Position numbers and translations under genes: made by a program. From assembly GCA_965226785.1 (NCBI GenBank), contig CBDDEC010000004.1, forward strand, positions 186,001-250,000: a stretch of 64,000 bases of DNA, read 5' to 3'. The stretch comes from CBDDEC01 sp965226785. GTDB lineage: Bacteria; Chloroflexota; Dehalococcoidia; UBA2979. Under the pieces are notes generated by a model. The model worked only from the letters and a program-made list of their open reading frames with translations. It was not told the origin of the DNA and ran no database searches. Shown one piece after another: positions 42,045 to 50,260 of this stretch (within the stretch, counting starts at the first letter, position 1; every line of letters begins with the position of its first letter).

Positions 42045-43411
42045 CTACTCCTCCGGTGTCGTCGAAGTGTCTTCGCCCGGGGTCTCCTCTCCGGAGGAGG
42101 CTTCCGCCTCGGGCGGATCTCCTCCTTCGTCGCTCCCTTGGATCTCTGCTGTCTCTCCGCTGAGCTCGTCTGTTGTGACGACGCCCCGGAGGTTCTTCAA
42201 CGTTCCGAGGATGTCGATCCCGGTGAGGCTCTCCACCAAATCAGGCAGTTGTGAGACCACAGTCGTTACGTCACCAGTAAGGCGGCTTGCGCCGATCCCG
42301 TCGCTTCCCCCACCGATCATCACGATGCGGTCCGTCTGCGCGAGAGGCTGCGCAACAGCGGCCGCCACCTCTGGCAGCGACTCCAGCAAGGTGTCGATCA
42401 TCGCGGCCTGCCCGTACTGCTTCCAGGCGTCAGCTTTTCGCTCCATCGCCTCGGCTTCCGCCAGTCCCCGTGCACGGATCGCGTCGGCCTCCGCCTCGCC
42501 ACGCGCACGGATCGCCTGCGCCTCGCCTTCTCCGTGCAGTCTGATCGTCTCCGCATCAGCCTCTGCTCCGGCGACGGTCTCGGCCTTCCTACCTGTGGCA
42601 ACGGTCTCCAGTTGGTATTTTTCTGCCTCGGCAGGTCGCCGCACAGAGGCATCCAACTCTCGTTCGCGGCGGGTAATCTCCTGCACCTCGATCTCGATCT
42701 GCTTTGTGCGTTCGACTACCTCTACCTGCAGCTCTTGCTCACGGATCTCCTGGCGGGTCCTCGCCTCCTGAAGCTGGTACGCCAGCTCAGCCTCAGCCCG
42801 CCGTGCGTTCGTCTCTCGCTCGAAACCTGCCTTTTCGACGTTGAAGTCCCGTTCGGATTCGGCGATTTTCGTGTCCGCCTCAAACGTGGCTGACTCACGG
42901 TCACGGTTTGCCTCGGCCTGAGCGATGCCCGCGTCCCGCTCCGCCTCCGCCCTTCGGATGTTGGCGTCCCGCGTGGCCTCGGCCTCGCCGATCTCCGCGT
43001 CGCGTTTGACCTCAGCGGTCCGCGCGCGGCCCAGCGCGTCAAGGTAGCCCTGCTCGTCCTGGATGTCCCGGATCGTGAAGCTCACGATTTCGAGTCCCAT
43101 GTTCGCCATGTCGGGCCCGGCCACCTCCCGAACCCGTGTAGCGAACGTCTCCCGGTCCCGGTAGATCTGCTCCACGGTCAACGTGCCAAGGACGGCCCGC
43201 TGATTGCCTTCGAGGGTTTGCAGCGCAATCTGCGCTATCGCGTCGGTCGTCTTGCCCAAGAATTGCTGTGCCGCCGTCCTGATCGCGTCCTCGCTGCGGG
43301 CGACCTTCACCTGCGCGATGCCGTCGACTGAGACGGCGACACCTTCGCTCGTGTAGACCTTCACGGTGCTGACCGCGAGCGTCATCACCTCAAGCGAGAG
43401 GTGCTGCGTCT
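42045..43411 (-). pseudogene. Flotillin-like SPFH protein, C-terminal part, cut by IS3
   Basis: From the IS edge the minus strand reads TQHLSLEVMTLAVSTVKVYT, then an SPFH domain (GVAVSVDGIAQVKVARSEDA, ALQTLEGNQRAVLGTLTVEQ), a long Glu/Ala/Arg coiled coil (AEVKRDAEIGEAEATRDANI onwards) and a C-terminal acidic tail. This is the flotillin layout. The first 40 codons lie beyond the insertion element at 44701-44819. Flotillins scaffold membrane microdomains and in bacteria often pair with NfeD proteases, as here. The piece left lacks its own start and ribosome site, so the gene is presumably inactive. Confidence 0.88.
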
Positions 43412-43461
43412 TGAACCGCCCCGGGAATGTTGGAGGCTCCAGTCCTTGAGAGGATGGAGCG

Positions 43462-43782
43462 ATGACACGACCAGGCAGATACCCAGCGGAGATCCGCGAG
43501 CGGGCGGTCCGGATGGTGTTCGAGCACGAGCGGGACCACTCGTCGCAGTGGGCAACGATCAGCTCGATCGCCTCGAAGTTCGGGATGACGCCGGAGACGT
43601 TACGGAAGTGGGTGCGACGGGCTGAGGTCGACGGCGGCGCACGGCCGGGGCAGACGACGGAGGAGCAGACGCGGCTGCGGGAGCTCGAGCGCGAGAACCG
43701 TGAGCTGCGCCGGGCGAACGAGATCCTCAAGGCCGCTTCGGCTTTTTTCGCGCGGGAGCTCGACCCGCGACTGCCGAAATGA
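43462..43782 (+). CDS. IS3-family transposase OrfA
   Basis: 106-residue DNA-binding subunit. PAEIRERAVRMVFEHERDH and ASKFGMTPETLRKWVRRAEV form the helix-turn-helix of IS3 OrfA proteins. LRELERENRELRRANEIL is the leucine zipper used for dimerisation. Its stop overlaps the OrfB start as ATGA. A slippery TTTTTTC at 43743-43749 can shift ribosomes into the OrfB frame. Confidence 0.93.
   Translation: MTRPGRYPAEIRERAVRMVFEHERDHSSQWATISSIASKFGMTPETLRKWVRRAEVDGGARPGQTTEEQTRLRELERENRELRRANEILKAASAFFARELDPRLPK
43743..43749 (+). other. Predicted -1 programmed frameshift site in the IS3 element
   Basis: T TTT TTC in the orfA frame is a heptamer of the X XXY YYZ type. The -1 frame is open from here through to the OrfB ATG at 43779 and beyond, so slippage would give an OrfAB fusion, the active transposase of IS3 elements. 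Confidence 0.6.
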
Positions 43783-44669
43783 CTCGCTTCATCAAGACCC
43801 ACCGCGAACGCTTCGGGGTCGAGCCGATCTGCCGGGAACTGCAGGTCGCCCCGTCCAGCTACTACGCCGCCCGGAGCCGACCGCTCTCGGCGCGGCGGGT
43901 GCGTGACGAGGCGTTGAAGGTGAAGCTGCAGCACGTCCACGCCGAACAGTTCGGGGTCTACGGTGCGCGCAAGCTCTGGCGCCAGCTGCACCGCGAGGGC
44001 ATCCCCGTCGCGCGCTGCACCGTGGAGCGGCTGATGCGGGAGCTGAGTCTCTCTGGGGTGGTACGTGGGAAGGTCAAACGGACGACCGTGGCGGACGAGA
44101 GCGCGCCCAGACCGGCGGACCTCGTGGAGCGGGACTTCCACGCACCAGCCCCCAACCGGCTCTGGGTAGCCGACCTCACCTACGTGCCCAGCTGGTCGGG
44201 CTTCGTCTACGTCGCCTTCGTCATCGACGTCTACTCGCGCTCGGTCGTCGGCTGGCAGGCATCGCGCTCACTGCGGACCGAACTCGCGCTCGATGCCCTT
44301 GAGCAGGCGCTATGGGCGCGGAACGGACCCTTCGACGGGCTGATTCATCATAGCGATCGTGGGGTGCAGTACCTCTCGATCCGCTACACCGAGCGGCTCG
44401 CCGAGGCCGGGGCCGTGACCTCGGTCGGGAGTCGTGGTGACTCCTATGACAACGCGCTGGCGGAGTCGGTGATCGGGCTCTACAAGGCGGAGTTGGTGCA
44501 CCGCCGGGGACCGTGGCGCGGACTCGACGACCTCGAGCTGGCGACGCTGGAGTGGGTGGACTGGTATAACCATCGGCGGTTGCATAGTGCGCTCGACTAC
44601 CTGCCACCCGCCGAGTACGAGCGCAACCAGGAACGTGAGCTGGTCTCGGCAGGTGCCGGGACTCAATGA
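43779..44669 (+). CDS. IS3-family transposase OrfB (DDE integrase domain)
   Basis: 296-residue catalytic subunit. The N-terminal HTH_21 segment (FGVYGARKLWRQLHREGI) is followed by the rve/DDE core: RLWVADLTYVPSWSG with the first Asp, LIHHSDRGVQYLS with the second, and DNALAESVIGLYKAELV with the Glu, at family spacing. HRRLHSALDYLPPAEYE is the usual C-terminal motif. Translated alone or as an OrfAB fusion. Complete and apparently functional. Confidence 0.95.
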   Translation: MTRFIKTHRERFGVEPICRELQVAPSSYYAARSRPLSARRVRDEALKVKLQHVHAEQFGVYGARKLWRQLHREGIPVARCTVERLMRELSLSGVVRGKVKRTTVADESAPRPADLVERDFHAPAPNRLWVADLTYVPSWSGFVYVAFVIDVYSRSVVGWQASRSLRTELALDALEQALWARNGPFDGLIHHSDRGVQYLSIRYTERLAEAGAVTSVGSRGDSYDNALAESVIGLYKAELVHRRGPWRGLDDLELATLEWVDWYNHRRLHSALDYLPPAEYERNQERELVSAGAGTQ

Positions 44670-44700
44670 ACCGAGTCTCCACTAAACCCGGGGCGGTTCA

Positions 44701-44819
44701 GTCTTGTGAAAGATCGGAAGTGCGATCATGCGACCGCCGACGCGCACTTTGGGCTGGGTGCCGCCTCCCGATCGGACCAGCGCCTCGTTTGGGCCCGCCA
44801 GCTTGATGATGAACGCCAT
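44701..44819 (-). pseudogene. Flotillin-like gene, 5' part, cut by IS3
   Basis: GAAGGAG precedes ATG at 44819. The codons read MAFIIKLAGPNEALVRSGGG and VRVGGRMIALPIFHKT, the N-terminus of a flotillin, and then run into the IS end. Removing the IS and one copy of GTCT joins FHK directly to TQHLSLE in the same frame. The N-terminus has no membrane hairpin, as in NfeD-linked flotillins where membrane attachment comes from the partner. Confidence 0.9.
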
Positions 44820-44860
44820 TTTGCTGTCTCCTTCTATCAGTGATCGCCTCCGCCGGCGTC

Positions 44861-46387
44861 CTACTGATCGTTCTCCTCTTCGCTTCTCGTTGCGATCGTC
44901 CGGATTCGCCGTAGGATCGCGCCGAGGCGGCTGCGCGAGCGCGACATGGGGTCTTCGGACCCACCCGACACCTTGAGCAGCCCCCCGCTGTAGACACCGA
45001 CCACGCGCACGTCGCCACCTTCCGGCACCGGGTCACCTTCGTCGGTCACCGCGTTCCACTCACGGTCGCCAATGCGCACCCTCCCGGACGGCTGGAGGTC
45101 GGAGATCGCCACGCCCCGCTCGCCAATCAGCGCCGCGTCTGAGGCGGTGACGTAAGCATCAGCTGAGCCGCCCTCTCGTGCCAACATCAGGAGCGAGAGC
45201 AGCGCCGCCGCCGTCACCGTTGCCGTGGCGACGATCAGCCAGCGGTTCACTTCCACCGTTGGTTCGGGGACCTCAGAGGCCTCGAAGAAGCCGCCGAAGA
45301 AGAGGAACGCGCCGACCACGAAGGTCACTACGCCACCTACACCGAAGACGCCGATCCCGGGAGCCTGCATCTCGAAATAGAACAGGCCCATCGCGAACAG
45401 GATGAGAGCTACGCCCACCCAGTTGACGGGAAGTTGCCCGAGCGCCACGAAGGCGAGTAACAGGGCGAGCACCCCCACTATCCCCGGGCCAAAGAATCCT
45501 GGGCTGAAGAACTCGGCTACGAGAGCGATGCCTCCGATCGAGAGCAACAGGAACGCAATGTTCGGGTCGGCAATCACGGTCAGGAATCTCTCCAGAAGCG
45601 TCTTCTTGATCTCACGGATATCGAGGCCGCTCGTGTCGAGCACCACGGTACCGGCCGCTGTCTCCGCGCGGCGGCCGTCGAGCTGAGCGAGGAGGTCTGT
45701 GATGTCGTCGGCGATGAGGTCCACGACGCCGAGTTCGATCGCTTCGGTCGCTGAGTAGGCCCGCGCCTCGGTGACCGTTGCCTCGAGCGCGTCGGAGTTG
45801 CGCCCGCGCCGCTGCGCGATCCCACGTATGAAGGCCAGCGTGTCCTCAGTGACCTTGCGTCCCAGCGTCTCCGGCAGGCCCTCGCCTGACGAGCTGATCG
45901 GCGACGCGGCACCAATGTTCGTCGTCGGGGCCATCACCGCGAAGTTGGCCGCGGCGGTGATAAAGGTCCCCGCCGAGGCCGCCTGCGCACCGGATGGGGA
46001 AACATAGACCGCCATCGGCACTCGCGCGCCAAGGATGTCTTCGACCATGTCCCTAGTCGAATCAAGCCGCCCCCCCGGCGTGTCAATCTCCACGATGATC
46101 AGGACCGCTTCGTCGGCCTCGGCCTTGTCGATGGCCCTCGACAAATAACGAGCTGTGACGGCGTCGATCGCGCCGTCGATCCTGATCACAGCTGCAAAGC
46201 GACCATCGCCGCTGGCCGGTGACAACGAGTCCGCGAGCGCGAGCCAACCCAAGCCCAGTGCTAGCAGCACGACACCAACGATGCGGGTGAGTTGTCCCGC
46301 CAAAATGCGCTTCCTGCGAGACCCGTGGGTCGCGCAGAGATGTTTCGCCGCGGAGCGGTTTCCACGACGGACCTCCATCACGCCCAC
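44861..46387 (-). CDS. NfeD-like membrane serine protease (ClpP-class, long form)
   Basis: 508-residue membrane protein. After a signal helix (about 33-53) comes a SppA/ClpP-like protease domain: VIRIDGAIDAVTARYLSRAI, IIVEIDTPGGRLDSTRDMV, VYVSPSGAQAASAGTFI with the catalytic Ser. Four to five helices follow (about 255-400), then the C-terminal OB-fold NfeD domain (IGERGVAISDLQPSGRVRIG). Long NfeD proteins cleave stomatin/flotillin-type partners; the flotillin gene is immediately downstream (41 bases), so they form one operon, read from the minus strand. The IS3 insertion lies in the second gene. Confidence 0.92.
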   Translation of the reverse strand: MGVMEVRRGNRSAAKHLCATHGSRRKRILAGQLTRIVGVVLLALGLGWLALADSLSPASGDGRFAAVIRIDGAIDAVTARYLSRAIDKAEADEAVLIIVEIDTPGGRLDSTRDMVEDILGARVPMAVYVSPSGAQAASAGTFITAAANFAVMAPTTNIGAASPISSSGEGLPETLGRKVTEDTLAFIRGIAQRRGRNSDALEATVTEARAYSATEAIELGVVDLIADDITDLLAQLDGRRAETAAGTVVLDTSGLDIREIKKTLLERFLTVIADPNIAFLLLSIGGIALVAEFFSPGFFGPGIVGVLALLLAFVALGQLPVNWVGVALILFAMGLFYFEMQAPGIGVFGVGGVVTFVVGAFLFFGGFFEASEVPEPTVEVNRWLIVATATVTAAALLSLLMLAREGGSADAYVTASDAALIGERGVAISDLQPSGRVRIGDREWNAVTDEGDPVPEGGDVRVVGVYSGGLLKVSGGSEDPMSRSRSRLGAILRRIRTIATRSEEENDQ

Positions 46388-46764
46388 CCCACCTACGTCA
46401 CCTGCTCGCGTCAGACTGCTCTCGGTTCATGGCGTTCGTGATGATAGCGGGCCGATGGCGCGATACGTGCTGATGTCCGATCCCCACCATCAGCCCATTG
46501 CGGACGTCAGGTGCTCGCCAGCGAAGATCGATTCGCCCAAAGCGGTCGTGATGATACCTAGCTCAGAAACATCACAACGCGTTTCTGGAGGGTCGGCACG
46601 GGAGACTTGAGATCGAGGGCGGCTCGCTGTGGTCAGCTCGTGAGCAACGCGTTGCAGACAGCCGAAATCTGAAATCGGAGATCATCAGCGAGCAGGCTCC
46701 GCGCTGAGGCGGAGCTGGCGAAAGCCACCCTAAATCTTGCGAGCCTCACGGAGAGGGTGAGGGG
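46388..46764. other. Intergenic region with two hairpins
   Basis: No confident gene. GCTCCGC (46696-46702) pairs with GCGGAGC (46709-46715), and CCTCAC (46744-46749) with GTGAGG (46757-46762); the latter lies right behind the narK stop and may be its terminator. A 51-codon plus-strand frame at about 46455-46610 has no recognisable product. The nfeD promoter should lie near the left end of this region. Confidence 0.4.
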
Positions 46765-48081
46765 TTACCACGCCTCCCTGGCAGTGCTGGCCTCGACCGG
46801 AGTTCGGATCCGCAGTGTCATTGTGACGAGCGATGCCGATGCGACGACGATCCCCATCACGAGCAGCGCATCGGCCGTCGTGAGGCGATCGACGCGCAGC
46901 AAGAAACCTGCCGCAATCGCGCCTGCGTTGCCACCGGCGCCGACGATCCCCGCGACCGACCCGAGCGCGCGGCGGTTGACGAACGGCACCACGGCGAACG
47001 TCGCACCGTTCGCGAGCTGTACGAAGACACCCAGCGTCATCATGGCCGGTACGGCAAGCAACGTGGTGCCCATACGCGAGAAGACGACCAGCGCCACCCC
47101 TTCGAGGAACAGCACTGCGCCGAGGAAGGCCACGCGGCCCCCGCCGCCGCGTCGTCGACCGGAGCGGTCGCTGAGCGCGCCGCCCAGCGTCCGTGCGAAG
47201 ACGTTGGTGAGCCCGAACGAGCCGGCGATCATACCGGCGGTGGTGACGCTGAGCCCGAACCGATCGTGGTAGTAGAGGACGGCGATGTTGTTGATCGTCA
47301 ACTCGATGCCGAAGCAGGCGCCATAGACGACAAAGAGCGCCCATACTCGGCGGTCACGTGCCGCCTCGACGAGCGTCCCGAACACCGCAGCGCGTCCGCG
47401 ATGTCCACCCGGGGCTAGCTCCCGCGACCCACGCGCGAACTCGCCCTCGGGTGTGTCGCTCGTGTACCGGAAGTACGCAAGACCCATCGCCAGCATCGCG
47501 AGGCCGGGGAACACCATCGCGAGGCGCCACGAGACGGCCTCGGACAGACCGAGGGCGACCAGTACGCCGAGCAACAGCGGCATCACCACCTGTGTGACGC
47601 CGGCACCGACGTTGCCCCAGCCGGCGGTGGTGGCGTTGGCCGCCCCAACGACATTCGGCGCGAACATGATCGACGTGTGGTACTGCGTCACAACGAACGA
47701 GGCCCCGACGATTCCAATCGCCAGACGCAGCAGCATGAACGTCTGGTAATCCTGGGCGAGCCCGATCGCCATCACCGGCAACGACCCGCCGAGGAGCAGC
47801 CCGGTATATGCGCGTCGAGGACCAACCCGGTCCGCTACCCATCCCACGACCGGGCGCGCAATCACGGTGACGGCCACCGAGGCGATGACGGCGTTGCCCA
47901 CCTGCGCCTTCGTCAGGTCCAGGTCCTCGCGCACAGCGACCATGAGCGGCGCCACGCCGAACCAACCGACGAAGGCGATGAAGAAGGCGAACCAGCTCAT
48001 GTGGAACGCGCGCATCTGCGGCGAACTGAAGTCGAAGAGGTCGATCCGCGTCGCCTGACTCGGGATGCGCGAGGTGTCCAA
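46765..48081 (-). CDS. narK: Nitrate/nitrite transporter (NarK/NasA-type MFS)
   Basis: 438-residue MFS protein with twelve helices. FHMSWFAFFIAFVGWFGVAP is the NarK-type first helix, ADRVGPRRAYTGLLLGG the loop after helix 2, and AGWGNVGAGVTQVVMPLLLG the nitrate signature in helix 5. FGLTNVFARTLGGALSDRSG is the equivalent loop of the second half. Last gene of the nirA-nasA-narK operon, 28 bases after the reductase. It imports nitrate and may export nitrite. The C-terminal tail is short. Confidence 0.9.
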   Translation of the reverse strand: MDTSRIPSQATRIDLFDFSSPQMRAFHMSWFAFFIAFVGWFGVAPLMVAVREDLDLTKAQVGNAVIASVAVTVIARPVVGWVADRVGPRRAYTGLLLGGSLPVMAIGLAQDYQTFMLLRLAIGIVGASFVVTQYHTSIMFAPNVVGAANATTAGWGNVGAGVTQVVMPLLLGVLVALGLSEAVSWRLAMVFPGLAMLAMGLAYFRYTSDTPEGEFARGSRELAPGGHRGRAAVFGTLVEAARDRRVWALFVVYGACFGIELTINNIAVLYYHDRFGLSVTTAGMIAGSFGLTNVFARTLGGALSDRSGRRRGGGGRVAFLGAVLFLEGVALVVFSRMGTTLLAVPAMMTLGVFVQLANGATFAVVPFVNRRALGSVAGIVGAGGNAGAIAAGFLLRVDRLTTADALLVMGIVVASASLVTMTLRIRTPVEASTAREAW

Positions 48082-48109
48082 GAGACCGTCCCTGCCGCCC
48101 CGCTCGCGC

Positions 48110-50260
48110 CTATGCGACGGGCTCTACGCGCACGGCAGCGAACTTGAGCTCCGGCTGCTTCGATCGAGGATCGACGGCGTCGCTCGTCACGGAGTTGGTG
48201 ACGCCCTCAGGCTCCCAGAGCTCGCCCCAGTGGAATGGGGCAAAGACCGTACCCCGGCGGATCGTGTCAGTGAGCCGCGCCGCCACCTCGAACGTCCCTC
48301 GACGGCTGGTCACCCGCACTCGACCGCGATCCTTGATGTCGAGCGCCAAGGCATCCGCCGGGTGCACCTCGAGGAACGTGGTGGGATCGCGGCGGTTGAG
48401 CTTCGCCACCTTCCCGGTGCGCGTCATCGTGTGCCACTGGTCTTTCACGCGGCCGGTCACGAGCGCGAACGGGAAGTCGGCCGTCAGCTCCTCGGCGGGC
48501 GGATGCTGGAGTGGCGTATGGAAGCGGGCGCGCCCGTCTGGCGTTGCGAATCGGCCATCCTCGAAGAGCCTGGTCGAGGGCGTACTGTCGGCTGCGCCTG
48601 CCGGCGCGGGCCACTGCACGCCGGCACTCGATGCGCGCAGCCGCTGGTAGCTGACGCCGGTGATGTCGAGGTCTCGCCCGCGCGTGAGCGCGCGGTACTC
48701 GTCGAAGATCGCCTCGACGTCAGGGTAGGAGAACGAGTCGGCGTATCCGAGTGCAGCCGCGACCTTGCAGATGATCTGCCAGTCTGGCAGGGCCGAGCCG
48801 GGGGGCTGGGTGACCTGTTCGAGCAGGCAGATGCGGCGTTCGCTGTTCGTCATCGTGCCGGGTCGTTCGGACCATTGCGCCGCGGGCAGCAGCACGTCGG
48901 CGACGCGCGTCGTCTCGGTCGGGTGGAACGCGTCCTGCACCACGACCAGCTCGGCCCGTTCGAGCGCCTTGCGCACACGGTCGCTGTTGGGCAGGGAGGC
49001 GACGGGGTTGGTGGCCGCGATCCAGAGCACGCGGATCCGCCTGTCCTCAAGGGCCTCGATCATCTCGACAGCGGTGAGTCCGCGCCGGTCTGAGATGGCG
49101 CCGGGTGGGCGACCCCACGCGCGTTCCACCTCGGCTCGATGCGTCGGGTTTGCGACCATGCGGTGGCCCGGCAGTGCTGTCGCCAGGCCACCCGCCTCCC
49201 GCCCGCCCATCGCGTTCGGCTGCCCCGTCAGCGAAAACGGCCCTGCGCCGGGCTTGCCGATGTTCCCGGTGGCTAGTGAGAGGTTGATCAGCGCGAGGTT
49301 CTTGTCCACGCCCGAGGTGCTCTGGTTCGCACCCATGGTCCACATCGTGAGCAGCGGACCCCCCTTCGCGATGCGGCGCGCCACGTCGAGGATCGACTGT
49401 GCGTCGACGTCGCAAATCGCGCCGCCTCGCTCGGCCCCCCAGCCCTCGAGCGATTCGACCACCTCCTCCCACCCCGTGGTGTGCGCACGCACGAACGTGT
49501 CATCAACACCACCGGCACGCACCACCTCGGCGAGCAGCGATTGCAACAGCGCCACATCGGTGCCGGGCCGGACCGGGAGCTGAACGTCTGCCAGCTCGGC
49601 CGTCCGGGTGCGCCGCGGGTCGACGACGATCACCTGTACGTCGTTTCCCCGGCGTTTGCGCGCCTTGATCCGATCGAACAGGATCGGATGGCACGCCTCC
49701 ATGTTCGCCCCCAGGATCAGGAACGTGTCTGCCTGCTCGATGTCCTCGTACGCCGCGGGGGGCGAGTCCGAACCAAGAGCGAGCTGGTATGCGGCCACGG
49801 CCGAGGCCATGCACAGCCGTGAGTTGGTGTCCTGGTTGTTCGTGCCGATGAAGCCCTTGGCCAGCTTGCCGAAGAGGTAGTAGTCCTCTGTCAGGAGTTG
49901 GCCCGACCCGTACAGCATCACCGAGTCCGGTCCATCCTCGTCGACGGCGCGCCGGATGGTCGTGGCGATTCGGTGGACGGCTTCGTCCCAGCTCGTGACA
50001 CGGGTGTGGGCGCCTCGGCGGTCACGCACGAGCGGGTGGAGCAGCCGATCGCTCGTGCGCACTACGTCGCCGAGCAGCGCGCCCTTCGCACAGAGCCGAC
50101 CCTGGTTGACCGGATGGTCGGGGTCGCCTCGGACCTGACTGACGACCCCGTCGCGCGACCGCACGAGGAGGCCGCAGCCGGTGCCGCAGTAGCAACAGGT
50201 CGATCGCTGCCAACCCTTGTGAGTGCTGGGGCGAAAGAGGCGGCTCCGAACCATGCTCAA
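48110..50260 (-). CDS. nasA: Assimilatory nitrate reductase, molybdopterin catalytic subunit
   Basis: 716-residue cytoplasmic enzyme that reduces nitrate to nitrite. The N-terminal [4Fe-4S] motif is C22-x2-C25-x3-C29-x27-C57 (TCCYCGTGCG...GRLCAKG). TNNQDTNSRLCMASAVAAYQ holds the Cys that binds molybdenum in assimilatory enzymes. GANMEACHPILFDRI, TMGANQSTSGVDKNLALINL and LTGQPNAMGGREAGG follow in family order. The C-terminal molybdopterin-dinucleotide domain ends RVEPVA. The TTG start overlaps the nirA stop (TTGA); an ATG six bases on is equally good. There is no flavin domain, so electrons must come from ferredoxin or another carrier. Confidence 0.93.
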   Translation of the reverse strand: MSMVRSRLFRPSTHKGWQRSTCCYCGTGCGLLVRSRDGVVSQVRGDPDHPVNQGRLCAKGALLGDVVRTSDRLLHPLVRDRRGAHTRVTSWDEAVHRIATTIRRAVDEDGPDSVMLYGSGQLLTEDYYLFGKLAKGFIGTNNQDTNSRLCMASAVAAYQLALGSDSPPAAYEDIEQADTFLILGANMEACHPILFDRIKARKRRGNDVQVIVVDPRRTRTAELADVQLPVRPGTDVALLQSLLAEVVRAGGVDDTFVRAHTTGWEEVVESLEGWGAERGGAICDVDAQSILDVARRIAKGGPLLTMWTMGANQSTSGVDKNLALINLSLATGNIGKPGAGPFSLTGQPNAMGGREAGGLATALPGHRMVANPTHRAEVERAWGRPPGAISDRRGLTAVEMIEALEDRRIRVLWIAATNPVASLPNSDRVRKALERAELVVVQDAFHPTETTRVADVLLPAAQWSERPGTMTNSERRICLLEQVTQPPGSALPDWQIICKVAAALGYADSFSYPDVEAIFDEYRALTRGRDLDITGVSYQRLRASSAGVQWPAPAGAADSTPSTRLFEDGRFATPDGRARFHTPLQHPPAEELTADFPFALVTGRVKDQWHTMTRTGKVAKLNRRDPTTFLEVHPADALALDIKDRGRVRVTSRRGTFEVAARLTDTIRRGTVFAPFHWGELWEPEGVTNSVTSDAVDPRSKQPELKFAAVRVEPVA

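Larger units (their letters stand above)
43412..44700 (+). mobile_element. Complete IS3-family insertion sequence, 1289 bp
   Basis: Ends are inverted repeats: TGAACCGCCCCGGG at 43412-43425 and its exact complement at 44687-44700, with weaker pairing for another ~15 bases (TGGAGxCTC). The 4-base sequence GTCT at 43408-43411 is repeated at 44701-44704 as the target-site duplication. Inside are orfA and orfB with the classical -1 overlapping arrangement. Both ends and both genes are intact, so the element may be active. It inserted into a flotillin gene, in the opposite orientation. Confidence 0.95.

Noticed and set aside
43412..44141. Minus-strand frame continuing from flotillin into the IS element as an N-terminal extension
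   Set aside because: It is the antisense of the transposase genes; the true flotillin N-terminus lies on the other side of the element.
46455..46610. 51-codon plus-strand frame starting MARYVLMSDP
   Set aside because: No ribosome site, no neighbours on the same strand and no known motif.
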